Both the position numbers and the translations under genes were made by a program. From positions 26,154 through 90,153 of the forward strand of contig JAPJBO010000919.1 of assembly GCA_030068145.1 (NCBI GenBank): a DNA stretch of 64,000 nucleotides. The letters run 5' to 3'. This stretch comes from Diplonema papillatum. Taxonomy: Eukaryota > Euglenozoa > Diplonemea > Diplonemida > Diplonemidae. Each line of letters begins with the position of its first letter. Within the stretch, counting starts at the first letter, position 1. Shown here in pieces: positions 62,524 through 64,000 of the stretch. The notes beneath the pieces are model-generated. The model saw only the letters and a list, made by a program, of their open reading frames with translations, ran no database searches and was not told the DNA's origin.

Positions 62524-64000
62524 TCAGAATCTCACACCCGCGAGGTGGCAACGTCTCTCATGCGCGCGGAGTCCCCTCAGACCTTGGAACGTCTGGCCAT
62601 CCTTCGTGCATTCGACGGAGCAGTGTTGACATCGCAGCACCGGGGAACCTGTTAACTGCTGTTCAAACAACTGACCATGCGGTGTCAGACATTGGGAGTC
62701 CGGCAAGGGCGGGCAGGGTGGCGAATTACCAAAGGGGCAGAAGGAGTCAGGTGATCCTTCCGACTGCCGGCTCATCAAATTACCGGCTGAACCTGGGGGT
62801 GCAGGCAAGTCGGGTAGCCGATCCTGAGTGGGAAGCACCATGGAGGGTGACGGGGCACGGACAGTCATGTCGTGGGCATTCCGGGGGATCCGGACAAAGG
62901 CCGCGAGGTAAACGTCACCCCACGGAATGTCGTCGACAGAGGTGACGTGCAGGTCGTCGAAGAGGATCCACCCCGTGTCTTGCGCAACGTACGTGACGTA
63001 GTGCCCGCTAGCCGTATCCTCCCCCATGTGCACCACGACGGCTGCGAGGCGTAGCAGATGGTCCGGCGGTCCGAAGAAGGGGGGCAGTTTCACGTCATTC
63101 TGGCGCCTGGCACCGTTTCTCGTGTAGATGCCAAACTGCATCAGAACACATTCAGCTGTCAGACGGAGATCCATACTTTCAACCACCGTACCTACAGCCT
63201 TGCAGTCGCATACTCTCTCCGGATTCACAAACCCGTGCACGTGGAGAGAGTCTTCCAGCTTCCTTCCGCAAGGAATTTGCAAACATTGCATTACCTGACT
63301 GCTGGAAGAAGTGCGTCCACATGCACTGCATCGTACTGAGCTGGTCCAGCCGTTCTCCAAGCATGTTACGAAGAGTTGGTAGCCCGGGCAGGGGGTCCCC
63401 GTTTCGTCCGGACCCAGCGTCGCACTAGTCGCGCTGAGTATCGCTACCAGAGCTTCGTGCGCATCGTGCTGCCGTGCATCGCAGAAGTTTGCGAACATGC
63501 TCAGGATGGCTTGGACACCCATTCTCCGACAATCCCGGCTACGCTGGTCACCACTGTCGCGAGAGCTTGACAGCATGGCAAAGTAAGCCAGGAAGTCCCC
63601 GAGAAATCCACGGCAGTTGGGGAGGTCCTGCGCAAGGCTCCAGTACATCTCTCTGATCGGCCCAACCCGTAGCAGGAGCTGCAGCACCGCACCAAAGAAG
63701 CACGTGTTCCCCAGATTCGGGAGGCCGGCGGGGCCAAACAGCGTCGGATCATGCCTCACGGAAGGCGGGTGTGTACAAACGACTGATCGGTAGCACGTGG
63801 ATGGAGGGGCAACTGTTAGAACCGGTTTGTGGACATTCGAGCGGCGTCGCTTTGAAGCCCGTTGTTCGTCCTCTTCAGCCTTTCGCTTGTGGCCTTTCCG
63901 CGTGGACTCACGGGGGGCGGTCGTGTCAGCCTGTCGGGTCGGTGCTTCGGTGGGCGGTGATCGGGGAGTCATCTTCAGCTTCCGGGACAGGTTGGGGGCG
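62524..64000 (-). CDS. Ubiquitin-specific protease (UCH/USP family) with zinc-finger tail
   Basis: USPs cleave ubiquitin from proteins. From an ATG at 63972 the frame gives 482 residues; it stays open to the window edge, so the true start may lie outside. After a basic, nuclear-signal-like start (KGHKRKAEEDEQ, SKRRRS), the Cys box is GLPNLGNTCFFGAVLQLLL with catalytic Cys at about 91. It is followed by the RQHDAHEAL motif (about 168-176), Zn-ribbon cysteines (RCSAC and CDC) and the His box SGHYVTYV with WILFDD (His about 324, Asp about 340). The usual Asn after the Cys box is Gly. The C-terminus adds LRCQHC and GLRGLRAHERRCH, a finger resembling those that open R2-like LINE proteins. It may be a host gene or a mobile-element protein with a USP domain. 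Confidence 0.8.
   Translation of the reverse strand, partial: APNLSRKLKMTPRSPPTEAPTRQADTTAPRESTRKGHKRKAEEDEQRASKRRRSNVHKPVLTVAPPSTCYRSVVCTHPPSVRHDPTLFGPAGLPNLGNTCFFGAVLQLLLRVGPIREMYWSLAQDLPNCRGFLGDFLAYFAMLSSSRDSGDQRSRDCRRMGVQAILSMFANFCDARQHDAHEALVAILSATSATLGPDETGTPCPGYQLFVTCLENGWTSSVRCSACGRTSSSSQVMQCLQIPCGRKLEDSLHVHGFVNPERVCDCKAVGTVVESMDLRLTAECVLMQFGIYTRNGARRQNDVKLPPFFGPPDHLLRLAAVVVHMGEDTASGHYVTYVAQDTGWILFDDLHVTSVDDIPWGDVYLAAFVRIPRNAHDMTVRAPSPSMVLPTQDRLPDLPAPPGSAGNLMSRQSEGSPDSFCPFGNSPPCPPLPDSQCLTPHGQLFEQQLTGSPVLRCQHCSVECTKDGQTFQGLRGLRAHERRCHLAGVRF

Overview
This window looks like nuclear DNA of a flagellated protist. The genes are eukaryotic families (a NOSIP-type RING/U-box protein, a rotatin-like centriole protein, a GPR107/TMEM87-type GOST membrane protein, a SNF2-family remodeller tail, a ubiquitin-specific protease). 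Several can only be completed by joining exons across GT-AG introns, and repeats are dense. Rotatin implies centrioles or basal bodies. I cannot name the species. An alveolate or another large-genome alga is possible, but nothing seen here proves it.

Every gene I can support lies on the minus strand, so the window reads as one unidirectional array from right to left. From low to high coordinates it holds: NOSIP (1.6-2.8 kb); a low-complexity protein with twelve ~40-residue repeats (3.4-7.5 kb); a three-exon rotatin homologue (9.4-16.5 kb); a membrane-anchored P-loop NTPase (18.2-19.9 kb); a three-exon GOST protein (23.5-33.3 kb) whose first intron is about 7.2 kb and packed with repeats; a repeat zone (33.3-45.4 kb) with satellites, a foldback element, a tRNA-like sequence, a 743-bp tandem repeat and a 5'-truncated LINE; a very large gene that appears to fuse an AIG1-like GTPase, a SecA-type translocase motor and a von Willebrand A domain (45.4-54.0 kb); a SNF2/CHD-type C-terminal exon with tandemly duplicated copies of its own tail (56.5-60.0 kb); a hAT transposase fragment (61.2-61.5 kb); and a ubiquitin-specific protease running to the window edge (62.5-64.0 kb).

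The strongest candidate for a little-described system is the GTPase-SecA-vWA gene. Its two long reading frames join in phase 0 across one predicted 362-bp intron to give about 2750 residues, with Walker A, DTPGF and TKSD in the GTPase, a full set of SecA helicase motifs, and a near-canonical MIDAS motif. Other points of interest are the precise empty site of the LINE, an array of perfect palindromes, a 145-bp-arm foldback whose end has grown into a 32-bp satellite, a 55-nt poly(G) run, an EF-hand relic inside the GOST intron, and a USP with an R2-like zinc-finger tail. All gene models come from reading the sequence only; no database search or transcript evidence was available.
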